A stretch of DNA of 9,124 nucleotides from Chitinophaga pinensis. GTDB taxonomy: Bacteria > Bacteroidota > Bacteroidia > UKL13-3. Shown here piece by piece: positions 1 through 6,857 of this stretch (its first letter is position 1; each line of letters begins with the position of its first letter). Under the pieces are notes generated by a model, which saw only the letters and a list, made by a program, of their open reading frames with translations, did not search any database and was not told where the DNA came from. Both the position numbers and the translations under genes were made by a program. The stretch covers positions 1-9,124 of the forward strand of contig CALPIR020000089.1 in the NCBI GenBank assembly GCA_943323675.2, read 5' to 3'.

Positions 1-314
1 AACAATACGACAAGGCTACCAATCGCCCATACACTGCTCGTTACATTGGCAGTATGGTTGCTGATTTTCACCGCAACTTATTAAAGGGGGGGATATTTAT
101 ATACCCTGCAACTGAAAAAGCTATAAACGGGAAGTTGCGTTTGTTGTATGAATGTAACCCAATGTCATTTATTATGGAACAAGCTGGAGGGATTTCAACC
201 ACTGGTAAGGAGCGTATTTTAGATATTGTTCCAAACGCATTGCATCAACGTGTTCCCATATACATGGGTTCTAAAGGCATGGTGAATCAATTGCTTGAAT
301 TGTTAGACAAATAG
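1..314 (+). CDS. fbp: Class I fructose-1,6-bisphosphatase, C-terminal fragment (5' end outside window)
   Basis: This is the last 103 codons of fructose-1,6-bisphosphatase, the cytoplasmic gluconeogenic enzyme that hydrolyses fructose-1,6-bisphosphate to fructose-6-phosphate. The reading frame is open from base 3 to the TAA at 312-314, so the start lies upstream of the window. What is visible is diagnostic. A RYIGSMVADFHRNLLKGGIF block is the conserved substrate-binding segment. It is followed by G-K-L-R-L-L-Y-E-C-N-P-M-S, which fits the family active-site signature, in which the Glu binds metal and the Lys contacts the sugar phosphate. The end (YMGSKGMVNQLLELL) matches the usual C-terminus, so the gene is not truncated at its 3' end. 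A strong terminator follows 15 bases later, so it ends its transcription unit. The family assignment is very secure; only the upstream part is unseen. Confidence 0.96.
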   Translation, partial: QYDKATNRPYTARYIGSMVADFHRNLLKGGIFIYPATEKAINGKLRLLYECNPMSFIMEQAGGISTTGKERILDIVPNALHQRVPIYMGSKGMVNQLLELLDK

Positions 315-329
315 AAAATTAGAATTTTA

Positions 330-356
330 GGCTGCTTTAAATAAGCAGCCTTTTTT
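330..356 (+). terminator. Rho-independent terminator of fbp
   Basis: There is a perfect 8-bp stem, GGCTGCTT (330-337) pairing with AAGCAGCC (343-350), closed by a 5-base loop and followed immediately by six T (351-356). It starts 15 bases after the fbp stop codon and points in the direction of fbp transcription. It separates fbp from the downstream metalloprotease gene. Confidence 0.9.
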
Positions 357-436
357 ATGTGTTTGTTTTTTTTGGGTTTATGTTTTAAGTAAATTTTGTT
401 TTACATCAGCGGTAAGTTTTTAATATAAAAAAAACC

Positions 437-444
437 TATGTTCG
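437..444 (+). promoter_or_regulatory. Candidate Bacteroidota -7 box for the metalloprotease gene
   Basis: TATGTTCG matches the TAnnTTTG -7 consensus at all but one position and lies 12 bases before the ATG at 457. A T-run at 417-420 is at about the right distance for the -33 element but lacks the G of TTTG. The site follows the fbp terminator and the gene must be transcribed from somewhere in 357-456. The match is imperfect and this AT-rich spacer offers other near-matches, so this is a weak call. Confidence 0.35.
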
Positions 445-456
445 TTTATTAGTTAT

Positions 457-2997
457 ATGATTATGATAAAGAAAATATCCATATTAAGTCTAGGTGTTCT
501 CCTCTCGCTTGGTTCTTTCGCCAAAGATAAAAAGCCAACAGAGTCTGTTAAAACTCAACCTTCAAAGTCCACTATTGCAGAGAAAGTAAAAGCTTGTAAA
601 AAACAAGATGGATTGTTTCCGCTGTATCAAGATACCACAAATGGTGCCATGTACCTTTTGGTAAGAAAGGACCTCTTAAACAAGAAGTTTATTTATTTTA
701 GTTATACAGAAAATGGTGTTGTGGCTGCAGGGCATTTTCGTGGCAGTTTTCGCGATAATATGGTATTTACCATTAAACGTTATTTTGATAGGATAGAGTT
801 TATTGAACAGAATACTGAGTTTTATTTTGACACAACCAATGCAATAAGTAAAGCTGCTGATGCTAACATTAGTAATGCAGTGCTGGTAAGTCAAAAAATA
901 TTAGCCGAAGAAAATGGCAGTATGCTTTTAGATGCAAATGCTATATTTTTAGGTGAGAATATGAGCCAAATCAAACCAACTCCTTTTCCAGGTCCTATGG
1001 GCCAAATGAGTTTGTTGGGCATGCTTAACAAAGAAAAAAGCAAATACATTAAAACGCGTAACTATCCTGCTAACACTGATATTGTGGTGGAATATGTTTA
1101 TGACAATCCTTCGCCTCTTATGTCAGGGGGAAAAGAAGTGGCTAATGCACGCGCTGTGAGTATTACTTACCAACACAGTTTTATACAGGCTCCTGAAAAT
1201 CCGATGCAACCGCGTAGAGACGACCAACGTATTGGGTATTTTGGGCAGCAAAAAAATGATATGACATCTACCAATGCGGTTGCTTATAAAGATATTATTC
1301 ACCGTTGGAGATTAGAGAAGAAAGAAAATGGAGTGGCATTATCAGAGCCAGTAAAACCAATTACTTGGTGGATAGAAAATACCACACCAATAGAATTCAG
1401 ACCAATAATTAAAGCTGCTGGAGAGCAATGGAATATTGCTTTTGAAGCAGCGGGATATAAAAATGCTGTAGTGGTTTTAGAACAACCAGATACCGCCACT
1501 TGGGATGCTGGTGATATTAATTATAATGTACTACGTTGGACCTCTTCGCCTCAGCCGCCATTTGGGGGTTACGGACCTAGTTTTGTAGACCCTCGTACCG
1601 GAGAAATTTTAGGTGCAGACATCATGTTGGAATACATTTTTGTTACCAACCGCATCAACCAAGAAAAGTTATTTGATGCTGCGCAGCCCTCATCATTCCA
1701 TTCTAATTTGCCTGATCACATGCAAATGTGCGAGGCTGGACATCACTTACATTTAGCTAGCATGTTTGGTAATAGCGTAATTGATGCACGTGGCTTATCA
1801 TCGATAGAAAAACGTGAATACATGACGCAATCTTTATATTACTTAGTTATGCATGAAATGGGTCATACCATGGGTTTGATGCATAATATGAAAGCAAGTC
1901 AACTTTGGAGCCCTGCACAAGCGCACAATAAGGAACTTACGCGTAAATATGGTTTAATAGCTAGTGTTATGGAATACCCTGCTGTTAACCTTGCCAACGA
2001 TAAAACCAAACAAGGCGATTACTTTACAACTCGTCCTGGACCTTATGATTTATGGGCAATTACTTACGGATACAGCGCAGCTTTAGAAGATACAGAAGCA
2101 GAAGAAAAAAGACTTACTGAAATCCTAAGCAGATCAGCAGATAGCACCTTGATTTTTGGTAATGATGCTGACGATATGCGTTCGCCAGGAAAAGGTATTG
2201 ATCCCCGTGTAAACATAAACGATTTTAGTAATGATGTAATTACATATAGTGTTGATAGAATAAAACTTATTAATAAAATGTTGCCTGACTTACCAAATCG
2301 ATACACCTCAAAAGGCAAGAGCTATCAAGAGTTAAAACAAGCTTTTGGTATTTCATTATCGGAAATGGCAAATGCAACCCAGTCTATATCACGTTACATC
2401 GGTGGCGTATATGTCGACAGACATATGCAAGGTAACCAGGCATACACTCCTGTTTCATTGGTAGAACAAAAACGAGCCATGAATGCATTATCACAGTATT
2501 TATTTAGCCCTAAAGCATTTGATGCAGCAAATGGTTTATATAAAAATTTACAAAGTCAACGTAGAGGGTTTAACTTTTTTGGCGCACCAGATGATCCCAA
2601 AATACACGACAGGGTATTGATAATTCAAACTATGGTTATTGATCATGTATTAGCACCAACTACATTAAAACGTATAACAGATAGCCGCTTATATGGCAAT
2701 AAATACGGAGTAGTTGATGTGTTGAACGATTTAACCAATGCTTGTTTTAAAGAAGATATTGGCGGAAACGTAAATACCTTCCGTCAAAACCTGCAAATAG
2801 AATACACAAAAGAGTTAAGCAATATTGTTTCGTTTAATAAACCGAACTCTTCATATGATAATATGGCAAAATCAGCTGTGATTGGTCAACTTAAAAGCAT
2901 TAAGCAAATGATGGCAATGCCAGCTGTAAATGTGGAGGTTAAAGCGCATCGCGAACATATTTTATTAATTATTGATGAGGCATTATCTCGTAAGTAA
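457..2997 (+). CDS. Secreted zinc-dependent metalloprotease (metzincin-type, DUF5117/DUF4953 family)
   Basis: This is an exported 846-residue metalloprotease. It begins with a signal peptide (Lys at 5-6, hydrophobic core about 7-19, likely cleavage after SFA at residue 22). The N-terminal part (about 40-200, with the GLFPLYQD stretch near 52-59) resembles the DUF5118/DUF5117 region of Bacteroidota 'zinc-dependent metalloproteases', and the middle resembles DUF4953. The catalytic signature is complete: H466-E467-M-G-H470-T-M-G-L-M-H476 fits HExxHxxGxxH, with three His zinc ligands and Glu as general base. A likely Met-turn, S-V-M505-E-Y-P, lies 29 residues later, as in metzincins. Full length is usual for the family. 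The substrate is unknown; the protein would act in the periplasm or outside the cell. A second ATG at 463 is an alternative start and changes the signal peptide only slightly. The 3' end overlaps the next gene by 26 bases, suggesting co-transcription. The family is confident; domain borders are from memory of the family. Confidence 0.92.
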   Translation: MIMIKKISILSLGVLLSLGSFAKDKKPTESVKTQPSKSTIAEKVKACKKQDGLFPLYQDTTNGAMYLLVRKDLLNKKFIYFSYTENGVVAAGHFRGSFRDNMVFTIKRYFDRIEFIEQNTEFYFDTTNAISKAADANISNAVLVSQKILAEENGSMLLDANAIFLGENMSQIKPTPFPGPMGQMSLLGMLNKEKSKYIKTRNYPANTDIVVEYVYDNPSPLMSGGKEVANARAVSITYQHSFIQAPENPMQPRRDDQRIGYFGQQKNDMTSTNAVAYKDIIHRWRLEKKENGVALSEPVKPITWWIENTTPIEFRPIIKAAGEQWNIAFEAAGYKNAVVVLEQPDTATWDAGDINYNVLRWTSSPQPPFGGYGPSFVDPRTGEILGADIMLEYIFVTNRINQEKLFDAAQPSSFHSNLPDHMQMCEAGHHLHLASMFGNSVIDARGLSSIEKREYMTQSLYYLVMHEMGHTMGLMHNMKASQLWSPAQAHNKELTRKYGLIASVMEYPAVNLANDKTKQGDYFTTRPGPYDLWAITYGYSAALEDTEAEEKRLTEILSRSADSTLIFGNDADDMRSPGKGIDPRVNINDFSNDVITYSVDRIKLINKMLPDLPNRYTSKGKSYQELKQAFGISLSEMANATQSISRYIGGVYVDRHMQGNQAYTPVSLVEQKRAMNALSQYLFSPKAFDAANGLYKNLQSQRRGFNFFGAPDDPKIHDRVLIIQTMVIDHVLAPTTLKRITDSRLYGNKYGVVDVLNDLTNACFKEDIGGNVNTFRQNLQIEYTKELSNIVSFNKPNSSYDNMAKSAVIGQLKSIKQMMAMPAVNVEVKAHREHILLIIDEALSRK

Positions 2998-3475
2998 ATA
3001 TTTTTTAAAAAGACTGAGTATATGTATACTCAGTCTTTTTTTTATTGGCACCACAATGGCACAACAACCAGATTCTAACCAATATTTAGAGGGTAAATTA
3101 CAACGCACCGATTTAGAAAGTTTTAAATGGTTCAAAGATAATTACAATCAATATAAACCTTCAATGAGTGTAGTAGAGGAGTTGGTTAAATTTGAAAAGT
3201 GTAGCTTGTTGGTGGTATTGGGAACATGGTGCAGTGATAGCCACGAATTGGTGCCACAATTATTTAAAGTGGCCGATTTAGTTGGTTGGGAGAAGATTGA
3301 ATTGATTGGTGTTGATAGGAAAAAGCAGTGTAGTTCTGTTGATATTAAACCATTAAATATTGAATATGTTCCATTAATAATGGTATTTAAGGATAAAAAA
3401 TTAATAGGTAAAATAATTGAAACTACAGAGCAAACTATTGAAGAAGATTTATTGAAAATACTTGGAATCCACTAA
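2972..3475 (+). CDS. Exported thioredoxin-fold protein with a single active-site cysteine
   Basis: This 167-residue protein has a thioredoxin-like core. After a predicted beta strand (LLVVLG, 79-84) comes W86-C87-S88-D89-S90, where thioredoxins have WCxxC, and V133-P134 provides the expected cis-proline. The second cysteine of the redox pair is replaced by Ser, so an ordinary dithiol reductase mechanism is unlikely; a monothiol or binding role is inferred. Residues 9-30 (Lys/Arg, then LSICILSLFFIG, then TTMA before QQ) form a convincing signal peptide, so it should act in the periplasm. That signal peptide requires the ATG at 2972 or 2975, both inside the end of the metalloprotease gene, giving a 23-26 base overlap and probable translational coupling. 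The next in-frame ATG (3056) would give a 139-residue protein without an export signal. A terminator-like hairpin lies within codons 12-24. The pairing with a secreted protease suggests a role in the envelope, but no partner is shown. Confidence 0.8.
   Translation: MMRHYLVSKYFLKRLSICILSLFFIGTTMAQQPDSNQYLEGKLQRTDLESFKWFKDNYNQYKPSMSVVEELVKFEKCSLLVVLGTWCSDSHELVPQLFKVADLVGWEKIELIGVDRKKQCSSVDIKPLNIEYVPLIMVFKDKKLIGKIIETTEQTIEEDLLKILGIH
3007..3043 (+). terminator. Terminator-like hairpin plus T-run inside the thioredoxin-like gene's signal-peptide codons
   Basis: Bases 3012-3022 (GACTGAGTATA) are the exact reverse complement of 3025-3035, and the stem is extended by A at 3007-3011 against T at 3036-3040. 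This gives about 14-16 pairs with a tiny loop, followed by an uninterrupted T-run to 3043. The first base is 9 nt after the metalloprotease stop, exactly where that gene's intrinsic terminator would be expected. If the thioredoxin-like gene starts at 2972/2975, as its signal peptide implies, the structure is translated and could act as a partial terminator or attenuator. The structure is directly visible; its activity is inferred. Confidence 0.75.
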
Positions 3476-3544
3476 TGCAGGATATCATATTTGTTAAAGT
3501 TTTCTAAATATACATACTATTAATAGCTGAACTCCTCATAAAAC

Positions 3545-3574
3545 TTGGCGATGTGGCGTAGATTCATAATTTTG
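3545..3574 (+). promoter_or_regulatory. Promoter of surE, Bacteroidota type, nearly leaderless
   Basis: TTG (3545-3547) and TAATTTTG (3567-3574) match the -33 (TTTG/TTG) and -7 (TAnnTTTG) elements of the Bacteroidota housekeeping sigma factor, with a 19-base spacer inside the known range. Only five bases (CCTCG) separate the -7 box from the surE ATG at 3580, so transcription should begin at or within a base or two of the start codon. There is no Shine-Dalgarno sequence. A 10-bp perfect palindrome (CTATTAATAG, 3517-3526) lies 18 bases upstream of the -33 element and could be an operator, though in AT-rich DNA it may be chance. Confidence 0.7.
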
Positions 3575-3579
3575 CCTCG

Positions 3580-4362
3580 ATGTCTGAGAAGAAACCACTA
3601 ATTTTAGTTAGTAATGATGATGGCATTACAGCTCCCGGAATTCGTAATTTGGTTGATGCTGTAAAACATCTAGGAGAAGTTGTAATAGTAGCCCCTGACA
3701 GTCCCCAAAGTGCTATGGGACATGCTGTAACCATAAGTAAACCATTACGCTTATACCAAACCGATATTTATGGCGATATAGTAGCCTACCAATGCAGTGG
3801 TACACCTGCCGACTGTGTAAAGTTAGCAGTTGATAAAGTATTGCATCGTAAACCCGACCTAATGGTTTCAGGAATTAACCATGGCAGTAATTCAAGTATA
3901 AATGTACTTTACAGTGGTACAATGAGTGCGGCTATGGAAGCTTCTATTGAAGGTATTCCAGCAGTAGGTTTTAGTTTATGCGACTTTTCTTATGATGCAG
4001 ATTTTAGCTTGTCAAAAAAAATAGCATCACGTATTGCTGAGAACATTCTTGAATTTGGTTTGCCAACAGCAACTTTGCTTAATGTTAATATTCCTAAAAT
4101 AACTGAAAGCGAATTTAAAGGAGTAAGGATTTGTAGACAAGCGGTAGCAAAATGGAAAGAAGAGTTTGACGAACGTCTAGATCCTAATGGGCGAAAATAT
4201 TTTTGGCTAACAGGAAAGTTTATCAATAACGATACTGGAGAAGACACTGACGAGTGGGCATTGGCAAATAATTATGCAAGTTTGGTTCCGGTTATGTTTG
4301 ATTTAACCGCGCATCATGCGATGCCAACATTAAACAGATGGGATAACAGTATTAAAAAATAA
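3580..4362 (+). CDS. surE: 5'/3'-nucleotidase SurE
   Basis: SurE is a cytoplasmic, divalent-metal-dependent phosphatase that removes phosphate from nucleoside 5'- and 3'-monophosphates, with exopolyphosphatase activity in some homologues. It is linked to stationary-phase and stress survival in several bacteria. The 260-residue length is normal. All metal ligands of the family are visible: D13 and D14 in SNDDG, S44 in the PQSAMG loop, and N100 in SGINHGSN. The spacing matches the structurally characterised Thermotoga enzyme with a constant offset of five residues. CSGTPADCVKLA (72-83) and LYSGTMSAAMEASIEGIPA (110-128) are also hallmark blocks. The start at 3580 fits the usual short N-terminus before ILVSNDDG and lies directly after a good promoter. 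A small membrane-protein gene follows after 7 bases, probably in the same operon. Confidence 0.97.
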   Translation: MSEKKPLILVSNDDGITAPGIRNLVDAVKHLGEVVIVAPDSPQSAMGHAVTISKPLRLYQTDIYGDIVAYQCSGTPADCVKLAVDKVLHRKPDLMVSGINHGSNSSINVLYSGTMSAAMEASIEGIPAVGFSLCDFSYDADFSLSKKIASRIAENILEFGLPTATLLNVNIPKITESEFKGVRICRQAVAKWKEEFDERLDPNGRKYFWLTGKFINNDTGEDTDEWALANNYASLVPVMFDLTAHHAMPTLNRWDNSIKK

Positions 4363-4369
4363 CATAGTT

Positions 4370-4660
4370 ATGAAGTTTAAAGATAGTTTAGTACTAGGTA
4401 TTTTTTCAGGTTTAATTGGCCCAGTGGTTGGCGTATTGGTATTTTATTTTGTTAATTTCAGTAACAGCGAATTTATTAACTTTTTTCGAATGGCTGCGGC
4501 CCAAAATTTACTTTCACCATTGTTAAGTTTATGTGCTGTAATTAACTTGGGTATATTTTTTCTTTTTATACGTAACAATCACTTACACTCGGCAAGAGGT
4601 ATTATACTTTCCACCTTTTTATACGGACTAGTAATAATCGGTTTAAAGTTTGTTATTTAA
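4370..4660 (+). CDS. Small three-helix membrane protein of unknown function, downstream of surE
   Basis: This is a 96-residue, strongly hydrophobic protein with three predicted membrane segments at about 6-28, 47-67 and 76-96, the last running to the C-terminus. The N-terminus (MKFKD) is positively charged, and a short Arg/His-containing linker (68-75) separates helices 2 and 3. I do not recognise a named family or any catalytic motif. It begins 7 bases after the surE stop with no promoter box between them, so it is probably co-transcribed and perhaps translationally coupled. From memory, small membrane proteins of this kind occur next to surE in other Bacteroidota, often before lpxB, but no lpxB is present here. 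The stop codon directly abuts the stop of the convergent gene, with no terminator between. That it is a real gene is well supported by length, tight spacing and coherent topology. Confidence 0.8.
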   Translation: MKFKDSLVLGIFSGLIGPVVGVLVFYFVNFSNSEFINFFRMAAAQNLLSPLLSLCAVINLGIFFLFIRNNHLHSARGIILSTFLYGLVIIGLKFVI

Positions 4661-5212
4661 TTAAGGACGTAAACAAGTTTTTTGAAGCACAATTGTATCT
4701 ATCCATTGTTGTTGTTTTTCATCGCTAAAATGCCTTGCTGGTGTATCTAGCTTGCATAAACGTATTTGCTTATTTTGGCAGTATTGTGCAAGTTTCATTA
4801 TTTCTACTTTAATGTTTGGCATGCCATTGAATGTTTTGCGGGTAAAATAAATGGCTTTAAGTTTTGGCAAAGCATCAACCATTTTCATTAAATCAAAAAA
4901 TGTTTTGGCACTCATATCAACAAAGTCTTCTTCCATTATTTCTTCTTCACCATCTTCTACTTCAAGCGTTGCAATTACATCCGTAAAATCTATTTTATGT
5001 TTTTGCATAAATTCCTGTTTAGTTGCTAAAGGTGCATCTTTTAGGGGTTGACTTCCAAAGCAAATAGGCAATAAATGCCACAAGAAATTACGCGGCCTTC
5101 CAAAGAAAAAATCACCTGAATGATGATGGTCATGAGTAAAAGTTCCCAATATCAAAATTTCGGTTTCGAGGCTTGGTTTGTGGTTAATAAATTTATTAGT
5201 TAGTATGGACAT
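4661..5212 (-). CDS. Uracil-DNA glycosylase superfamily-like protein
   Basis: This 183-residue, probably cytoplasmic protein has an N-terminal pattern that recalls the UDG superfamily, especially Mug and hypoxanthine-DNA-glycosylase-like branches. A strand and loop ILILGTF (19-25) occupies the position of motif A, followed by FFFGRPRNFLWHLLP (35-49), resembling the 'yygrprNxFW' segment. LDTPAR (155-160) sits where the second catalytic/DNA-binding loop is expected but does not match the classical HPS or SPS forms. Base-excision activity is therefore an inference, and the substrate base is unknown. Odd features are a histidine-rich loop (T-H-D-H-H-H, 26-31) and a very acidic stretch at 84-97. 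On the minus strand a near-consensus -7 box, TACCTTCG (plus-strand 5233-5240), lies 20 bases before the ATG, without a clear -33. It is convergent with the surE operon and divergent from the serine-hydrolase gene. Confidence 0.7.
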   Translation of the reverse strand: MSILTNKFINHKPSLETEILILGTFTHDHHHSGDFFFGRPRNFLWHLLPICFGSQPLKDAPLATKQEFMQKHKIDFTDVIATLEVEDGEEEIMEEDFVDMSAKTFFDLMKMVDALPKLKAIYFTRKTFNGMPNIKVEIMKLAQYCQNKQIRLCKLDTPARHFSDEKQQQWIDTIVLQKTCLRP

Positions 5213-5296
5213 TGTTCAATTAAATATTAAAACGAAGGTAAACACATTATCAATAATTTTAGTTGATTTGCTGCTTTAAGTTTTACCGCTACCAAC

Positions 5297-6814
5297 ATGA
5301 AAACAATATTTTACACCATTAGTGCTTTAATTATTTCGTTACAAGCATATGCACAACCTTCATTTGTTAAAGACTCGTTAAATATTTTTATAACCCGTGA
5401 AATGCAACGTTGGCAAGTGCCCGGCTTAGCTATTGCTATTGTTAAAGACGGACAAGTGGTATTGGAAAAAGGCTATGGTGTAAAACAGTTTGATAAACCC
5501 GAAAGTAAAGTTGATGAAAATACGTTGTTTCAAATAGCTAGTAACACAAAGGCATTTACAGGAACTGCCGTGGCTTGGTTACATAGTGAAAATAGCTTAT
5601 CACTTGACGAAAAGGTAACATACTATTTGCCATATTTTAAGTTGTATGACGAAACATCTACACAACTTTGTACTGTGCGTGATTTATTATGCCATCGTTT
5701 AGGTACACAAACTTTTCAAGGTGATTTTTTAAACTGGGGAAGTAACCTAACCCGTAAACAAATTGTTGAAGGTTTAGCTCGTACAAAACCTGTTTATCCT
5801 TTTCGATACAAATATGGTTATAGTAATGCTGGTTTTATCACCGCAGGTGAAGTTATATTAGCAACAACAGATACAACATGGGATGATTTTTTACTACATC
5901 GTTTTTTTAAACCAATGGGTATGAAAAGAACCACATCATCCTATGCCGGAATGGTAAACGATAACAATGCATGTTTGCCACACACGTTGGTTGATGGTAA
6001 ATTGGTAAAAATGCCTTTAACCAACATTGACAACATGGGCGCAAGTGCATCTGTTAATTCGTGTGTGGGTGACATGAAAAACTGGCTCTTGCTGCAGTTA
6101 AACAACGGTCAGTTAAACGGCAAACAAATTATTCCTGCTAATGTTATTGCAGAAACGCGTAAATCTAACATGATGGTTAATGATGTAAACAGTAAGTTTT
6201 TTAAAAGCAAACATTTTACAACTTATTCGCTTGGTTGGCAAATGAGCGATTATAATGGGCGTAGGGTTATTGAACACAGCGGAGGGGCCAATGGTTTTGT
6301 GACCAAAACAGAGTTGATACCTGAAGAGAATTTAGGTGTTATTGTATACACCAATTCAGATGCAAACAGTTTATATGATGCTTTATGTAAACAAATTATA
6401 GAGGCTTATATGGGTATGCCCTATAGGAACATAAGTGAATTGTATCACATTAATTCGCAAAAAGGAAAACAAGCCTCTGCCAATCATTTAAAATCGATTA
6501 GAGATTCGATAGCCATGAAATACAAACCAGCTCTAAAATTAGATGAGTACTGTGGCACTTATACAAATGGATTATACGGAAAAGTTGAAATTAAATCGGT
6601 TAAAGGGAAATTACAGTTGTTTATGGAGCATCACCCCAATAATATTGGTAAGTTAGATTTTATAAACGATAATAGGTTTTTATGTACTTATACTGATGTT
6701 ACATGTGGGGTTGAACCATTAAGTTTTACCACAGCAAATAATCAGGTAAAAAGCGTAACAGTTAAGGTTGCTGATTTTATTGATTACCTACCCTACGAGT
6801 TTGTTAAAGAGTAA
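5297..6814 (+). CDS. Secreted serine hydrolase, beta-lactamase/penicillin-binding fold (PF00144-like) with DUF3471-like C-terminus
   Basis: This is a 505-residue exported protein. The signal peptide spans 1-19 (hydrophobic core FYTISALIISL, cleavage after AYA before QPS). The main domain (about 22-370) belongs to the class C beta-lactamase / DD-peptidase / esterase superfamily. The nucleophile motif S82-N-T-K85 (SxxK), Y175-S-N177 (YxN) and H327-S-G-G (the KTG-equivalent, often HxG in this branch) are all present in the expected order. VPGLAIAIVKDG (41-52) and the GYGV turn are typical of these secreted hydrolases. The C-terminal part (about 415-505, beginning L-D-E-Y-C-G-T-Y and ending YLPYEFVK) resembles the DUF3471 beta-rich domain. 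Substrate cannot be read from sequence: peptidoglycan peptides, D-amino-acid peptides or esters are all possible. It should not be called a resistance beta-lactamase. No clear promoter match; TAAGTTTT at 5277-5284 is one base off consensus. Confidence 0.92.
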   Translation: MKTIFYTISALIISLQAYAQPSFVKDSLNIFITREMQRWQVPGLAIAIVKDGQVVLEKGYGVKQFDKPESKVDENTLFQIASNTKAFTGTAVAWLHSENSLSLDEKVTYYLPYFKLYDETSTQLCTVRDLLCHRLGTQTFQGDFLNWGSNLTRKQIVEGLARTKPVYPFRYKYGYSNAGFITAGEVILATTDTTWDDFLLHRFFKPMGMKRTTSSYAGMVNDNNACLPHTLVDGKLVKMPLTNIDNMGASASVNSCVGDMKNWLLLQLNNGQLNGKQIIPANVIAETRKSNMMVNDVNSKFFKSKHFTTYSLGWQMSDYNGRRVIEHSGGANGFVTKTELIPEENLGVIVYTNSDANSLYDALCKQIIEAYMGMPYRNISELYHINSQKGKQASANHLKSIRDSIAMKYKPALKLDEYCGTYTNGLYGKVEIKSVKGKLQLFMEHHPNNIGKLDFINDNRFLCTYTDVTCGVEPLSFTTANNQVKSVTVKVADFIDYLPYEFVKE

Positions 6815-6857
6815 GATTATACTTTAATCTGGTTACATCTTTGGTTTCATTTGCATG

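Noticed and set aside
3056..3475. Start of the thioredoxin-like gene at ATG 3056, downstream of the hairpin.
   Set aside because: This would discard a complete, well-formed signal peptide ending at the expected 'A|Q' site, which is unlikely to arise by chance in frame. Kept as the main alternative rather than the preferred start.
3517..3526. The palindrome CTATTAATAG upstream of surE as a definite operator.
   Set aside because: A single 10-bp palindrome in AT-rich DNA is weak evidence and no second copy was found nearby; mentioned only as a possibility in the promoter entry.
5297..6814. Calling the serine hydrolase an AmpC-type beta-lactamase conferring resistance.
   Set aside because: SxxK, YxN and HSG motifs are shared by many esterases and peptidases. 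The DUF3471-like C-terminus and length of 505 residues differ from true class C beta-lactamases.
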